Position numbers and translations under genes: made by a program. This document shows, in pieces, positions 26,786 to 34,363 of a DNA stretch of 64,000 bases. Below the pieces are notes generated by a model. It saw only the letters and a list, made by a program, of their open reading frames with translations, was not told the origin of the DNA and made no database searches. The stretch is taken from contig JAKLII010000001.1 of assembly GCA_022709695.1 (NCBI GenBank), forward strand, positions 522,881 to 586,880, read 5' to 3'. How positions within the stretch are numbered: position 1 is the first letter of the stretch; every line of letters starts with the position of its first letter. Source of the DNA: Bacteroidota bacterium. Lineage in GTDB: Bacteria > Bacteroidota > Bacteroidia > Bacteroidales > SKPS01.

Positions 26786-27871
26786 ATGCCAAATATAATA
26801 GATGAACTGCTGAACAAGGAGTCTTTCACCCGTGAGGATCTGATCATACTACTGCAGGCCGATGCGGTGCAGCGGCAGCAGATCTACACCAAAGCTGCGG
26901 CCATTAAGGAGGAGTATGTGGGTAAAAAGGTCTATTTCCGAGGATTGATCGAATTCAGCAACATCTGCGCGAAGAACTGCTATTACTGCGGAATACGCCG
27001 TGGCAATAAAAAAGTGGAAAGGTACTACCTCACCGAACAGGAGGTGGTGGATGCTGCGCTGTACGCCTGGAAGGAGCAATATGCCTCGCTGGTGATCCAG
27101 GCAGGGGAGCGGAGCGATCATACCCACACCCGTAACATCACCTCATTGCTCAGGAGGATTCATCACGAGACCAACGGGGAGATGCATATCACCCTATCGC
27201 TGGGTGAGCAATCGGAGGAAACCCTTCGGGAGTGGTTCGATGCCGGTGCACACCGCTACCTGCTGCGGATCGAGGAAACCGATCAGGCGCTATACAGGAA
27301 ACTGCATCCCAACGATAAAACCCACGACTTCACCACCCGCCTCAACTGCCTGTATACCCTCCGGAAAATCGGCTACCAGGTCGGGACCGGGGTAATGATC
27401 GGACTCCCTTTTCAAACCATTGAAAATCTGGCTGATGACCTGATTTTCTTCCGGGATATCGACATCGACATGGCCGGCATGGGGCCCTATATCGAGCACG
27501 AGGACACCCCTTTGTGGGAATACCGCGACCTGCTGCTTCCACGGGAAGAACGGTTCAACCTGACGATGAAGATGATTGCCCTGCTCCGGATCATGATGAA
27601 GGACATCAACATCGCAGCCACTACCGCCATGCAGGCCATTGACCCCGTCGGGAGGGAGAAAGCGCTGAAGGTGGGGGCCAATGTGACCATGCCCAATCTC
27701 ACCCCGGTGAAATATCGTGAGGGGTATCTGCTGTATGAAGACAAACCCTGTGTGGATGAGGAGGCCGACGAATGCAAGAACTGCCTGGAGGCACGGATCA
27801 AGCTGTCAGGTGATGATATCGGGTACGGCGAGTGGGGCGATTCAGTACATTTCAGGGGTCGACGGAAGTGA
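26786..27871 (+). CDS. hydE: [FeFe]-hydrogenase H-cluster maturation radical SAM enzyme HydE
   Basis: The radical SAM CX3CX2C motif is at Cys61, Cys65 and Cys68 (CAKNCYYCGIRRGN) within the HydE-typical context GKKVYFRGLIEFSN. Later segments YLLRIEETDQALYRKLHP and GLPFQTIENLADDL also fit HydE better than the related BioB or PylB. The enzyme helps build the diiron subcluster of the H-cluster. HydF, HydG and the hydrogenase itself are not in this window. Length, 361 residues, is normal. The 3' end overlaps a convergent gene by 30 bases. Confidence 0.9.
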   Translation: MPNIIDELLNKESFTREDLIILLQADAVQRQQIYTKAAAIKEEYVGKKVYFRGLIEFSNICAKNCYYCGIRRGNKKVERYYLTEQEVVDAALYAWKEQYASLVIQAGERSDHTHTRNITSLLRRIHHETNGEMHITLSLGEQSEETLREWFDAGAHRYLLRIEETDQALYRKLHPNDKTHDFTTRLNCLYTLRKIGYQVGTGVMIGLPFQTIENLADDLIFFRDIDIDMAGMGPYIEHEDTPLWEYRDLLLPREERFNLTMKMIALLRIMMKDINIAATTAMQAIDPVGREKALKVGANVTMPNLTPVKYREGYLLYEDKPCVDEEADECKNCLEARIKLSGDDIGYGEWGDSVHFRGRRK

Positions 27872-28543
27872 GGGGCGGTGCCTCCGTTTCCTGAAACCGG
27901 CAAACCGGAGAAACCGGTTGCGCCTGATCGCCGATTTGCGGGCAGCAGGTGCCTTCCCTGTGAGGATCAGGATCTGATGATCGGCATAAGATATCAGCTC
28001 CGGGAAAAAATCCCTGAAATCAGTTTCAAAGGCATCGTAATTCAGCCTGAGATCCTCAACGGCATATTCAAGTCCCGGGTTGTATTTTACCCTCCTCGAC
28101 ATTCCTTTGAAACTCTTCTCCAGCCCGTCGAACCTGTAATAGGCCAGCAGCCAGTTCTCCATCATAATGTGGGGAAGCAGGTTCCGAGTACGGGAAGGAA
28201 GGATGTTGTAGTGCTTCAGTAAGGTACTGTAGCACTGTTCGGTAAATTCCTGCAGGGGAAGGTGGTGATAGTTGGCCCACCTGCGGGCCAGAAAATGGTC
28301 GTACAGGATATCCACCACAACCCCCGAATATTTATGATACCGGTGATACAGCCTGTTGCAGCTCCTGTTGAACATCGGGTGCTGATCCGTATAATGGTCG
28401 ATGAGCCGGTGCAGCTGGATCCCCCTGACCACCCCTTCGGGCAGGTACCCGAAGTTATTGCCTTTCAGGTGGTCGGCAATGAAATTCCCTACGAGCAGGT
28501 GCTCATTGTCGCCGGAAAGATATGCGTGGGCCAGCAGGTTCAT
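27842..28543 (-). CDS. Acyl carrier protein phosphodiesterase (AcpH family)
   Basis: The opening MNLLAHAYLSGDNEHLLVGN, then IADHLKG, GIQLHRLIDHYTDQHP and DILYDHFLARRW are the conserved metal-binding His/Asp motifs of AcpH-type phosphodiesterases, which remove phosphopantetheine from holo-ACP. At 233 residues it is somewhat longer than E. coli AcpH; the extra is a basic C-terminal tail (RKSAIRRNRFLRFAGFRKRR). The tail overlaps hydE on the other strand. Assignment rests on motifs only. Confidence 0.85.
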   Translation of the reverse strand: MNLLAHAYLSGDNEHLLVGNFIADHLKGNNFGYLPEGVVRGIQLHRLIDHYTDQHPMFNRSCNRLYHRYHKYSGVVVDILYDHFLARRWANYHHLPLQEFTEQCYSTLLKHYNILPSRTRNLLPHIMMENWLLAYYRFDGLEKSFKGMSRRVKYNPGLEYAVEDLRLNYDAFETDFRDFFPELISYADHQILILTGKAPAARKSAIRRNRFLRFAGFRKRRHRPSLPSTPEMY

Positions 28544-28583
28544 GGGTTTGAAATCCTCTGCAAAATAATCAAATTTTTATTCC

Positions 28584-28591
28584 TATTTTTG
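28584..28591 (+). promoter_or_regulatory. TATTTTTG -7 promoter element before iorA
   Basis: Matches TAnnTTTG, 47 bases before the iorA start, in the gap between divergent acpH and iorA. Confidence 0.45.
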
Positions 28592-28637
28592 CACGTGAGA
28601 TAAACCCTGAAATTCATTTATCAAGATCCAAATATTT

Positions 28638-30248
28638 ATGCAGAAAATGATGTTATTGGGTGATGAGGCCATCGCCCAGGCCGCAATTGATGCGGGTATC
28701 TCGGGGATTTTTGCATACCCCGGAACCCCATCCACCGAAATTACCGAATACGTGCAGCACTCAAGGGAGGCTGCCGCTAAGGGGATTCGTTCAAAATGGT
28801 CTGCCAATGAGAAGACTGCGATGGAAGCATCCCTCGGGATGTCGTATGCCGGAAAGCGCAGCATGGTGTGCATGAAGCATGTAGGGCTTAACGTGGCTGC
28901 CGATGCCTTTGTGAATTCGGCCATCACCGGTGCCAACGGAGGCATGGTGGTAGTAGCTGCCGACGATCCCTCCATGCACTCATCACAGAATGAGCAGGAC
29001 TCCCGTTTCTACGGAAAATTTGCGATGATTCCGGTGCTGGAGCCCTCGAACCAGCAGGAAGCCTACGACATGGTGTACTATGGCTTCGACTTATCGGAAA
29101 AGTACAGGATCCCCGTGATGCTCCGCATCACCACACGCCTGGCACACAGCAGATCGGGTGTGGTACGCAAGCCGGAACGGCCACAGAATGAGATCAGACT
29201 GCCTGAAAACCTCAGACAGTTTGTGCTGCTTCCCGCCATTGCCCGCAAACAGTACAAACAACTGCTGAATCATCAGGTGCATTACGAACACGAGGCTGCC
29301 ACCACTGGCTTCAACCAGTATTTCGATGGCCCCGACAAAAGCAGGGGGATCATCGCCTGCGGCATTGCCTACAATTACCTTCTGGAAAATTACCCCGACC
29401 GGAATATCCCCTTCCCGGTACTGAAACTCACCCAGTACCCGATGCCACAGGAGATGATCCGCAGGATCTATGATGCATGCGACTCCCTGCTGGTGCTTGA
29501 AGATGGCTATCCGATTGTGGAAGAGTCCCTTAAAGGATTTCTGGCACTGGGAAAACCGGTGCATGGCAGGCTCGACGGTACCGTTCCCCGCGATGGCGAA
29601 CTCAACCCCAATATCGTGGCTGTAAGCCTGGGCATGGAAGACACCATTGGAGCAGCTATTCCACAGCTCCTGGCCGGCCGGCCACCCAGCCTCTGCAACG
29701 GATGCCCCCATATCGACTCATACCAGGCTATGAATGAAGCTCTGAACAAATGGGCTAAAGGGAGGGTGTTTTCCGATATCGGTTGCTATACCCTGGGAGC
29801 CCTTGCACCCTTCGAAGCGATCAACTCCTGCGTGGATATGGGTGCCTCCATCACCATGGCCAAAGGAGCCGCCGACGCCGGACTGTTCCCCGCTGTGGCT
29901 GTGATCGGCGACTCCACCTTTACCCACTCAGGCATCACCGGACTATTGGATGCCGTGAACGACAAAAGCCCCGTCACCGTGATCGTCCTCGATAATGCCA
30001 CCACAGGCATGACCGGCGGACAAACCTCATCGGCCCTGGGCAAGATCGAAGATATCTGCAAAGGGGTGGGCGTGGATCCGGAACATATCCATATCATCAA
30101 GCCCTTACGGAAAAACCACGAGGAAAATGTAGAGATCTTCCGCAAAGAGTTTGAATACCAGGGAGTATCAGTGATCATCCCCCGCCGCGAATGTATCCAG
30201 ACCCTCAATAAAAGAATGCGGATGAAGTTTGCCGAGAAGAAAAGTTGA
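28638..30248 (+). CDS. iorA: Indolepyruvate:ferredoxin oxidoreductase alpha subunit, lacking the ferredoxin domain
   Basis: The pyruvate-ferredoxin-oxidoreductase-like N-terminal domain opens LLGDEAIAQAAIDAGISG and has AYPGTPSTEI; the TPP-binding C-terminal part has CPHIDSYQA, GCYTLGALAPFEA, and GDSTFTHSGITGLLDA. With IorB it would oxidise aryl-pyruvates from aromatic amino acids to aryl-acetyl-CoA, passing electrons to ferredoxin. The protein ends at 536 residues right after the TPP domain (VSVIIPRREC), so the 2[4Fe-4S] domain found at the C-terminus of archaeal IorA is absent. Electron exit must use another route or a separate ferredoxin. Confidence 0.92.
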   Translation: MQKMMLLGDEAIAQAAIDAGISGIFAYPGTPSTEITEYVQHSREAAAKGIRSKWSANEKTAMEASLGMSYAGKRSMVCMKHVGLNVAADAFVNSAITGANGGMVVVAADDPSMHSSQNEQDSRFYGKFAMIPVLEPSNQQEAYDMVYYGFDLSEKYRIPVMLRITTRLAHSRSGVVRKPERPQNEIRLPENLRQFVLLPAIARKQYKQLLNHQVHYEHEAATTGFNQYFDGPDKSRGIIACGIAYNYLLENYPDRNIPFPVLKLTQYPMPQEMIRRIYDACDSLLVLEDGYPIVEESLKGFLALGKPVHGRLDGTVPRDGELNPNIVAVSLGMEDTIGAAIPQLLAGRPPSLCNGCPHIDSYQAMNEALNKWAKGRVFSDIGCYTLGALAPFEAINSCVDMGASITMAKGAADAGLFPAVAVIGDSTFTHSGITGLLDAVNDKSPVTVIVLDNATTGMTGGQTSSALGKIEDICKGVGVDPEHIHIIKPLRKNHEENVEIFRKEFEYQGVSVIIPRRECIQTLNKRMRMKFAEKKS

Positions 30249-30322
30249 GGAAGTTTAGGAAGTTTATAAAGTTTAGAAATCGTAACCTCCTCAACTTCCT
30301 CAACCTCCTCAACTTCCTAAAC
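30244..30322. repeat. Imperfect inverted repeat between iorA and iorB
   Basis: gttgaggaagtttaggaagt is followed by a tandem complement built from aacctcctc/aacttcctc units ending aacttcctaaac. It could form a long, AT/GC-mixed hairpin in the iorAB message and might adjust the ratio of the two subunits. Confidence 0.55.
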
Positions 30323-30353
30323 AATATCCATAAAAAGTAAAACTTAGCACAAA

Positions 30354-30938
30354 ATGAAAAAGGACATCATACTCGCCGGCGTCGGCGGACAGGGAATTCT
30401 CTCCATTGCAGCCACTATTGGGATGGCCGCCGTAAACCACGGACTCTATCTGAAGCAGGCCGAAACCCACGGCATGAGCCAGCGTGGTGGCGACGTGCAG
30501 TCGCATCTGAGGCTATCCTCACACGAGATCGCCTCCGACCTGATCCCCATGGGAAAGGCCGATATGATCCTGTCGGTGGAACCGATGGAATCGCTCCGCT
30601 ACCTCCCTTTCCTGGCACCCCAGGGCTGGCTCATCACCAACAGCAACCCCTTTGTGAACATCCCGGAGTATCCCGATATGGGCGCGATCATGGATGAGAT
30701 CAGGAAGATCAGGAACCATATCATCATCGATGCCGATACCATCGCCAAAGACCTTGGCAGCGTTAAGGCAGCCAACATGGTGATGCTGGGTGCGGCAGCC
30801 CCATTCCTCGACATCGACTTCGCCTGGCTCGAAGAATCCATCCGCGGACTCTTTGGCAGGAAAGGGGAAGAGGTGGTGAACTTCAATATCGAAGCCTTGA
30901 AGGCGGGACTGGCAGCCAGCGACGCCTACCGTAAATAA
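30354..30938 (+). CDS. iorB: Indolepyruvate:ferredoxin oxidoreductase beta subunit
   Basis: The 194-residue protein is the gamma-type domain: DIILAGVGGQGILSIAATIG at the N-terminus, then KQAETHGMSQRGGDVQSHLR, both signature segments of this subunit. It partners IorA encoded just upstream. Length is normal. The next gene starts 8 bases after its stop. Confidence 0.93.
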   Translation: MKKDIILAGVGGQGILSIAATIGMAAVNHGLYLKQAETHGMSQRGGDVQSHLRLSSHEIASDLIPMGKADMILSVEPMESLRYLPFLAPQGWLITNSNPFVNIPEYPDMGAIMDEIRKIRNHIIIDADTIAKDLGSVKAANMVMLGAAAPFLDIDFAWLEESIRGLFGRKGEEVVNFNIEALKAGLAASDAYRK

Positions 30939-30946
30939 CCTGCCTG

Positions 30947-31792
30947 ATGAACAGGGTGCTGTTTCTGCTCCCGTTTTTGCTTACCGGACTGGCCGTTTCC
31001 GGACAATACGACTATTTCACCTACGAAAACGGTAGGTTTCAGCCTGACATGCACGTGTATGTTTTCTCCGACTCCTGCACCCTGAAAACCAGGCCGTCCG
31101 TTGAGAGCAATGATATCATTACCCTCAGGCAGGGCGACCGGCTGCTGGTGTGGAATGCCGAAGCAGCCATCTCTGAACGCAACGGACTGATCCAGTACTG
31201 GTACCGTGTGGAATACCGCACCGACAGCCTCGCCACCAATGGGTACATCAGCGGCAACGACCTGGCCCTGGGAGCCCTCAACTTCCAGATCGATTACAGG
31301 CGCGATCTGCTGCTGTTCCGCATCACTGACTACCGCGAAGCAGGTCCTTACACCCTGACTGCCAAGATCGTGCGTGACGGAAAAACCCTGAAAACCGTCA
31401 GGACTCCTTTTATCGATTACCACCTCAACACCGCCAACCCAGATTACAGCTTTTCGGTGCTGAAAAATATCCAGGCCGGTATCGATGAGAAATCGGAGGT
31501 GGCAGAGATCAGTTATGTCCACAGCCAGCCCGAATTTCCGGTGGGCACCCTGTACCTGATCTGGAACGGCGAAAATCTGGCGGTAATCTGTGAGACAACC
31601 TACTTCATCGACCCTGAACTTATTGAATTTGAATCCTATCTGATATATCCCGGCCGCGAAGGCGTTCAGCCCGGAACCGTTAAGAAAGTGGAGATCCTGA
31701 GGGAGTTTGATGAGAAATCGGAGGGATTTCTGGAAACCGAACGGATTGAAACAATCTTCGTGTGGGATGGGGTGAGTGTCAGGAAGAAATAG
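30947..31792 (+). CDS. Exported SH3-like domain protein
   Basis: The 281-residue protein has a signal peptide (MNRVLFLLPFLLTGLAVSGQ). Residues about 30-105 look like a bacterial SH3 fold (VFSDSCTLKTRPSVESNDII ... GDRLLVWNAEA ... WYRVEY ... GYISGNDLALG). The remainder is unassigned. It is probably periplasmic or surface located. The close spacing to iorB suggests co-transcription, though no functional connection is evident. Confidence 0.78.
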   Translation: MNRVLFLLPFLLTGLAVSGQYDYFTYENGRFQPDMHVYVFSDSCTLKTRPSVESNDIITLRQGDRLLVWNAEAAISERNGLIQYWYRVEYRTDSLATNGYISGNDLALGALNFQIDYRRDLLLFRITDYREAGPYTLTAKIVRDGKTLKTVRTPFIDYHLNTANPDYSFSVLKNIQAGIDEKSEVAEISYVHSQPEFPVGTLYLIWNGENLAVICETTYFIDPELIEFESYLIYPGREGVQPGTVKKVEILREFDEKSEGFLETERIETIFVWDGVSVRKK

Positions 31793-31795
31793 CGT

Positions 31796-31992
31796 TCAAG
31801 GTTAAAGGATCAAGGATCAAAGTTCCAGGTTTCAGGCCTCAGGTTCCAGGTTTTAGATTCAAAAGTTGAGTTTCAAACGAAAGGATTAAAAATATATATT
31901 ACTGATATACAAGAGCTTACAGAATCACAAAGAGTTGACAATTAATATGTTAAACTTAGTGTAACTCAGTGTTCTCAGTGCCTCCGTGGTAA
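31796..31992. repeat. Low-complexity intergenic repeat block
   Basis: Short repeats of the type aaggatcaagg and ttccaggttt (31800-31860), followed by a cagtgttctcagtgcctcc/gtggt segment (31952-31992) similar to one at 11115-11155. No coding potential is evident. Confidence 0.5.
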
Positions 31993-32044
31993 AAAAAAGT
32001 AACTTCAGATGTAAAGGCAAAATGCAGCCTATAACACAAAAATC

Positions 32045-32803
32045 ATGAAAACAACCCTAAAAACTTTCGTCGCCATTTCAATGGCATTTTGGTTCACGTT
32101 ATCGGCATTCTCTCAGGAGAAGCCCAAAACTCCGTTGCTCACCAAAAAGATAACCATGGGAACTTCGTGGTTCAGTGGCAACATCGAACGGTTTGATTTC
32201 AGAATAGGGGGTGATTTGTCGCATGTCGACAGTGCCTACGAGTTTAACCTGAACCTGAACTACCTGTACAGTGAAACCGACCTGAGGGTAAAAAACCGCG
32301 AATACAACGGGGGTGTGAAGTGGGACTACAGGCCTCTCGACCGTATTTCGCCGTTTCTGATGGTATCAGGGTACAGCAATACCTTTAAGGGGATCGGACT
32401 GCGCTGGAGCGGGCTGATAGGTGCCAAATACAGGATCTGGAAAACCGAATCCTCCGAATACTCCTTCAGCGCTGCCCTTCAGGGCGATCTGGAACGGTTT
32501 GCCTCAGCAGGATGGCAGGAGGACATCTTTGCCATCGACAAGAAGAAAATCCGTCTTTCGTTGCGCCCAAAGATCAGGCAGAAGCTTGGGCCCATCACAT
32601 TGGATCATGTAACCTTTTACCAGCCGGCCCTGGACGACTTCTCCGATTACCGGATCCTGTCGCGTACCGGACTTTCAACAAAGATCACCCCGAACATCCA
32701 GTTTGGTTTATCGTACGATTATGAGATCCAAACGGTTACTCCGGTACCGGGGATCAAGAAGGAGGACCATACGGTGATGGCAAACGTTACGGTAAAATTC
32801 TGA
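32045..32803 (+). CDS. DUF481-like outer-membrane beta-barrel protein
   Basis: A signal peptide (to about residue 23, FSQ) precedes alternating amphipathic strands: YEFNLNLNYLYSETD, NREYNGGVKWDYRPL, PFLMVSGYSNTFKGIGLRWS, IRLSLRPKIRQKL. This pattern and the GGVKWDY/RISPF wording resemble DUF481 salt-induced outer-membrane proteins. Length (252 residues) fits a small barrel. The C-terminus ends in Phe, as expected for outer-membrane assembly. Function unknown. Confidence 0.8.
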   Translation: MKTTLKTFVAISMAFWFTLSAFSQEKPKTPLLTKKITMGTSWFSGNIERFDFRIGGDLSHVDSAYEFNLNLNYLYSETDLRVKNREYNGGVKWDYRPLDRISPFLMVSGYSNTFKGIGLRWSGLIGAKYRIWKTESSEYSFSAALQGDLERFASAGWQEDIFAIDKKKIRLSLRPKIRQKLGPITLDHVTFYQPALDDFSDYRILSRTGLSTKITPNIQFGLSYDYEIQTVTPVPGIKKEDHTVMANVTVKF

Positions 32804-32821
32804 ACCGATACACCGAAAAGA

Positions 32822-32852
32822 TTTGCCGGAACGAAAGATCGTGTTACCTTTG
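32822..32852 (+). promoter_or_regulatory. Consensus promoter of the tRNA-Pro-derived array
   Basis: TTTG (32822-32825), a 19-base spacer and TACCTTTG (32845-32852) fit the Bacteroidota consensus. Transcription from about 32859 would cross all seven degenerate units and the intact tRNA-Pro up to the terminator at 33563. Confidence 0.75.
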
Positions 32853-32882
32853 CACCCTCAAAAAACATCGGTCTTTCCTTCA

Positions 32883-33476
32883 CGGGGTGTAGCGTAGCCC
32901 GGCATCGCGTCCCGACTTTTAAGTCGGGAAGGTCGCAGGTTCTTTTTGAGATTGAAAAAGTATTTTCGGGGTGTAGCGTAGCCCCGTCAGCGCGTCCCGA
33001 CTTTTAAGTCGGGAAGGTCGCAGGTTCTTTTTGAGATTGAAAAAGTATTTTCGGGGTGTAGCGTAGCCCCGTCAGCGCGTCCCGACTTTTAAGTCGGGAA
33101 GGTCGCACGTTCTTTTGGAGATTGAAAAGGTATTTTCGGGGTGTAGCGTAGCCCCGTCAGCGCGTCCCGACTCTTGAGTCGGGAAGGTCGCAGGTTCTTT
33201 TTGAGATTGAAAAAGTATTTTCGGGGTGTAGCATAGCCCCGTCAGCGCGTCCCGACTCTTGAGTCGGGAAGGTCGCACGTTCTTTTGGAGATTGAAAAGG
33301 TATTTTCGGGGTGTAGCGTAGCCCCGTCAGCGCGTCCCGACTCTTGAGTCGGGAAGGTCGCAGGTTCTTTTTGAGATTGAAAAAGTATTTTCGGGGTGTA
33401 GCGTAGCCCCGTCAGCGCGTCCCGACTCTTGAGTCGGGAAGGTCGCAGGTTCTTTTTGAGATTGAAAAAGTATTTT
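32883..33476 (+). repeat. Tandem array of seven tRNA-Pro-derived units
   Basis: Units start at 32883, 32967, 33052, 33137, 33222, 33307 and 33392 (period 84 then 85 bp), each with the tRNA-Pro 5' end CGGGGTGTAGC and the T-arm start GGTCGCAGGTTC. The anticodon arm is replaced by an 18-base near-palindrome (CCCGACTT-TT-AAGTCGGG in units 1-3, CCCGACTC-TT-GAGTCGGG in 4-7). The 3' T-arm and acceptor strand are replaced by a CTTTTT/AAAAAG hairpin and TATTTT. From unit 2 on, the D-arm region reads gccccgtcagcgcg, which lets CGGGG pair with CCCCG locally. The array ends where the intact tRNA-Pro begins. Confidence 0.9.
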
Positions 33477-33550
33477 CGGGGTGTAGCGTAGCCCGGCATC
33501 GCGCCTGCTTTGGGAGCAGGAGGTCGCAGGTTCGAATCCTGCCACCCCGA
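33477..33550 (+). tRNA. tRNA-Pro (anticodon UGG)
   Basis: Acceptor CGGGGTG (33477-33483) pairs with CACCCCG (33543-33549), discriminator A at 33550. The anticodon arm is CCTGC-TTTGGGA-GCAGG, giving anticodon TGG, and the T-arm is GCAGG-TTCGAAT-CCTGC. CCA is not encoded. It is the last and only intact member of the array and is followed by a terminator. Confidence 0.96.
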
Positions 33551-33562
33551 CAAAATCAATTA

Positions 33563-33595
33563 TAAGCGTCTGATATTCAGGCGCTTATTTTTTTT
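33563..33595 (+). terminator. Terminator after tRNA-Pro
   Basis: An 11-bp stem (TAAGCGTCTGA/TCAGGCGCTTA, one G-T pair) with a TAT loop is followed by a T-rich run. Confidence 0.88.
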
Positions 33596-33679
33596 CTTTA
33601 GTAAATTTGTAGCAAGAACGGCATAACATAATTTCTAAAGTTGTAACCCGTTTATATTCAGATGGTTGCAAGGCTATTT

Positions 33680-33709
33680 TAGGTTCGAATCCTATTCCCC
33701 GACAAAATC
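33680..33709 (+). repeat. Degenerate duplicate of the tRNA 3' end (possible attachment-site relic)
   Basis: aggttcgaatcct-att-ccccgacaaaatc repeats the tRNA-Pro 3' end (aggttcgaatcct-gcca-ccccgacaaaatc, 33528-33557), with identical 13-base blocks on each side of a 3/4-base difference. No matching 5' half of a tRNA is present, so it is not a functional gene. Together with the sharp change in content to the right it may be the edge of an integrated element. The rest of 33596-33837 shows only a TAAATTTG match at 33602. Confidence 0.6.
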
Positions 33710-33837
33710 CCTCCACAAAGCCTTCTAAAACATTGTCAATCTATTATATGCATATTGCATTGATATCAAAAAGTATGTAACATCGTCAAAATGGAAGGCT
33801 GTTTGATCCCCCCTTGACAGCCCAGCCATATATTCCT

Positions 33838-33845
33838 TACCTTTG
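33838..33845 (+). promoter_or_regulatory. TACCTTTG -7 promoter element
   Basis: Perfect TAnnTTTG 23 bases before the DUF6150 gene; a TTGACA-like box at 33814 sits about 21 bases upstream. Confidence 0.6.
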
Positions 33846-33868
33846 AGGCTGACCAACAAACAGCCAAC

Positions 33869-34204
33869 ATGAAACGCACCCTACTGATAACGGTTCTGCT
33901 GATCACCTTCGGATCAATGCAGGCACAAAAGGTATACACAGTGCAGTACCAAAGCCAAGCCGATGTGAAGGTGTATGTTGTGCAGTACGAAAGTCAGGCG
34001 GACTTGAAGGTCTATAAGGTTAAGTATGAAAGTCAGTCTGGTCAGAACAACGGCAAGTGGTACTTTGTACCTTATGAAAGCCAAGCAGATAAGAAAATCT
34101 TCTTTGTGGAGTACGAAAGCCAAGCCGACCTGAAAATCTACTTCGTGGAGTATGAATCACAGGCAGGTTGGCGGAACCAGCAGAAGAAGCATCTGATGTA
34201 TTAA
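33869..34204 (+). CDS. DUF6150-like exported repeat protein
   Basis: The 111-residue protein has a signal peptide ending MQAQ. The mature part is six short repeats of the form (K)VYxVxYESQAD, e.g. VYVVQYESQADLKVYKV and IFFVEYESQAD, and ends GWRNQQKKHLMY. The pattern matches small Bacteroidota proteins placed in DUF6150, of unknown function. Each repeat would make a beta-strand pair, suggesting a small periplasmic or surface beta-structure. It stands alone with its own promoter at the start of the accessory region. Confidence 0.8.
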   Translation: MKRTLLITVLLITFGSMQAQKVYTVQYQSQADVKVYVVQYESQADLKVYKVKYESQSGQNNGKWYFVPYESQADKKIFFVEYESQADLKIYFVEYESQAGWRNQQKKHLMY

Positions 34205-34311
34205 CCGACGGTCACTCTCCTACCCTACCTAACAAACTGTTTGGCGATACCTACCTTTTGATCCAATAGGTTAGCCACATTTCTCGTCTATATTCATGAT
34301 TGCTATTAACC

Positions 34312-34328
34312 GCGACATATTTTGTCGC
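34312..34328. promoter_or_regulatory. Candidate operator for the AAA/WYL operon
   Basis: Perfect inverted repeat GCGACA-tattt-TGTCGC placed 10 bases upstream of the -7 element TACTTTTG (34339-34346). The right half-site overlaps TTTG, a possible -33 box, although the spacing is short (14). A WYL-domain regulator, encoded second in this operon, is the obvious candidate to bind it. Confidence 0.5.
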
Positions 34329-34338
34329 AGTGGCGTTC

Positions 34339-34346
34339 TACTTTTG
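34339..34346 (+). promoter_or_regulatory. TACTTTTG -7 promoter element of the AAA/WYL operon
   Basis: Matches TAnnTTTG 18 bases before the AAA protein ATG at 34364, implying a very short leader. Confidence 0.55.
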
Positions 34347-34363
34347 CCCCAAAGATAAACCAC

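Noticed and set aside
32883..33476. A CRISPR array
   Set aside because: Units are 84-85 bp, almost identical throughout with no unique spacers, and each matches the adjacent tRNA.
32880..33560. Minus-strand ORFs with repeated peptide units over the tRNA array (33072-33278, 33242-33559)
   Set aside because: They are antisense translations of tRNA-derived DNA; such open frames over tRNA genes are a well-known artefact, and the repeats are explained by the 85-bp units.
33600..33705. A second complete tRNA gene downstream of tRNA-Pro
   Set aside because: Only a T-arm and 3' acceptor strand are recognisable; no pairing 5' strand or anticodon arm is present.
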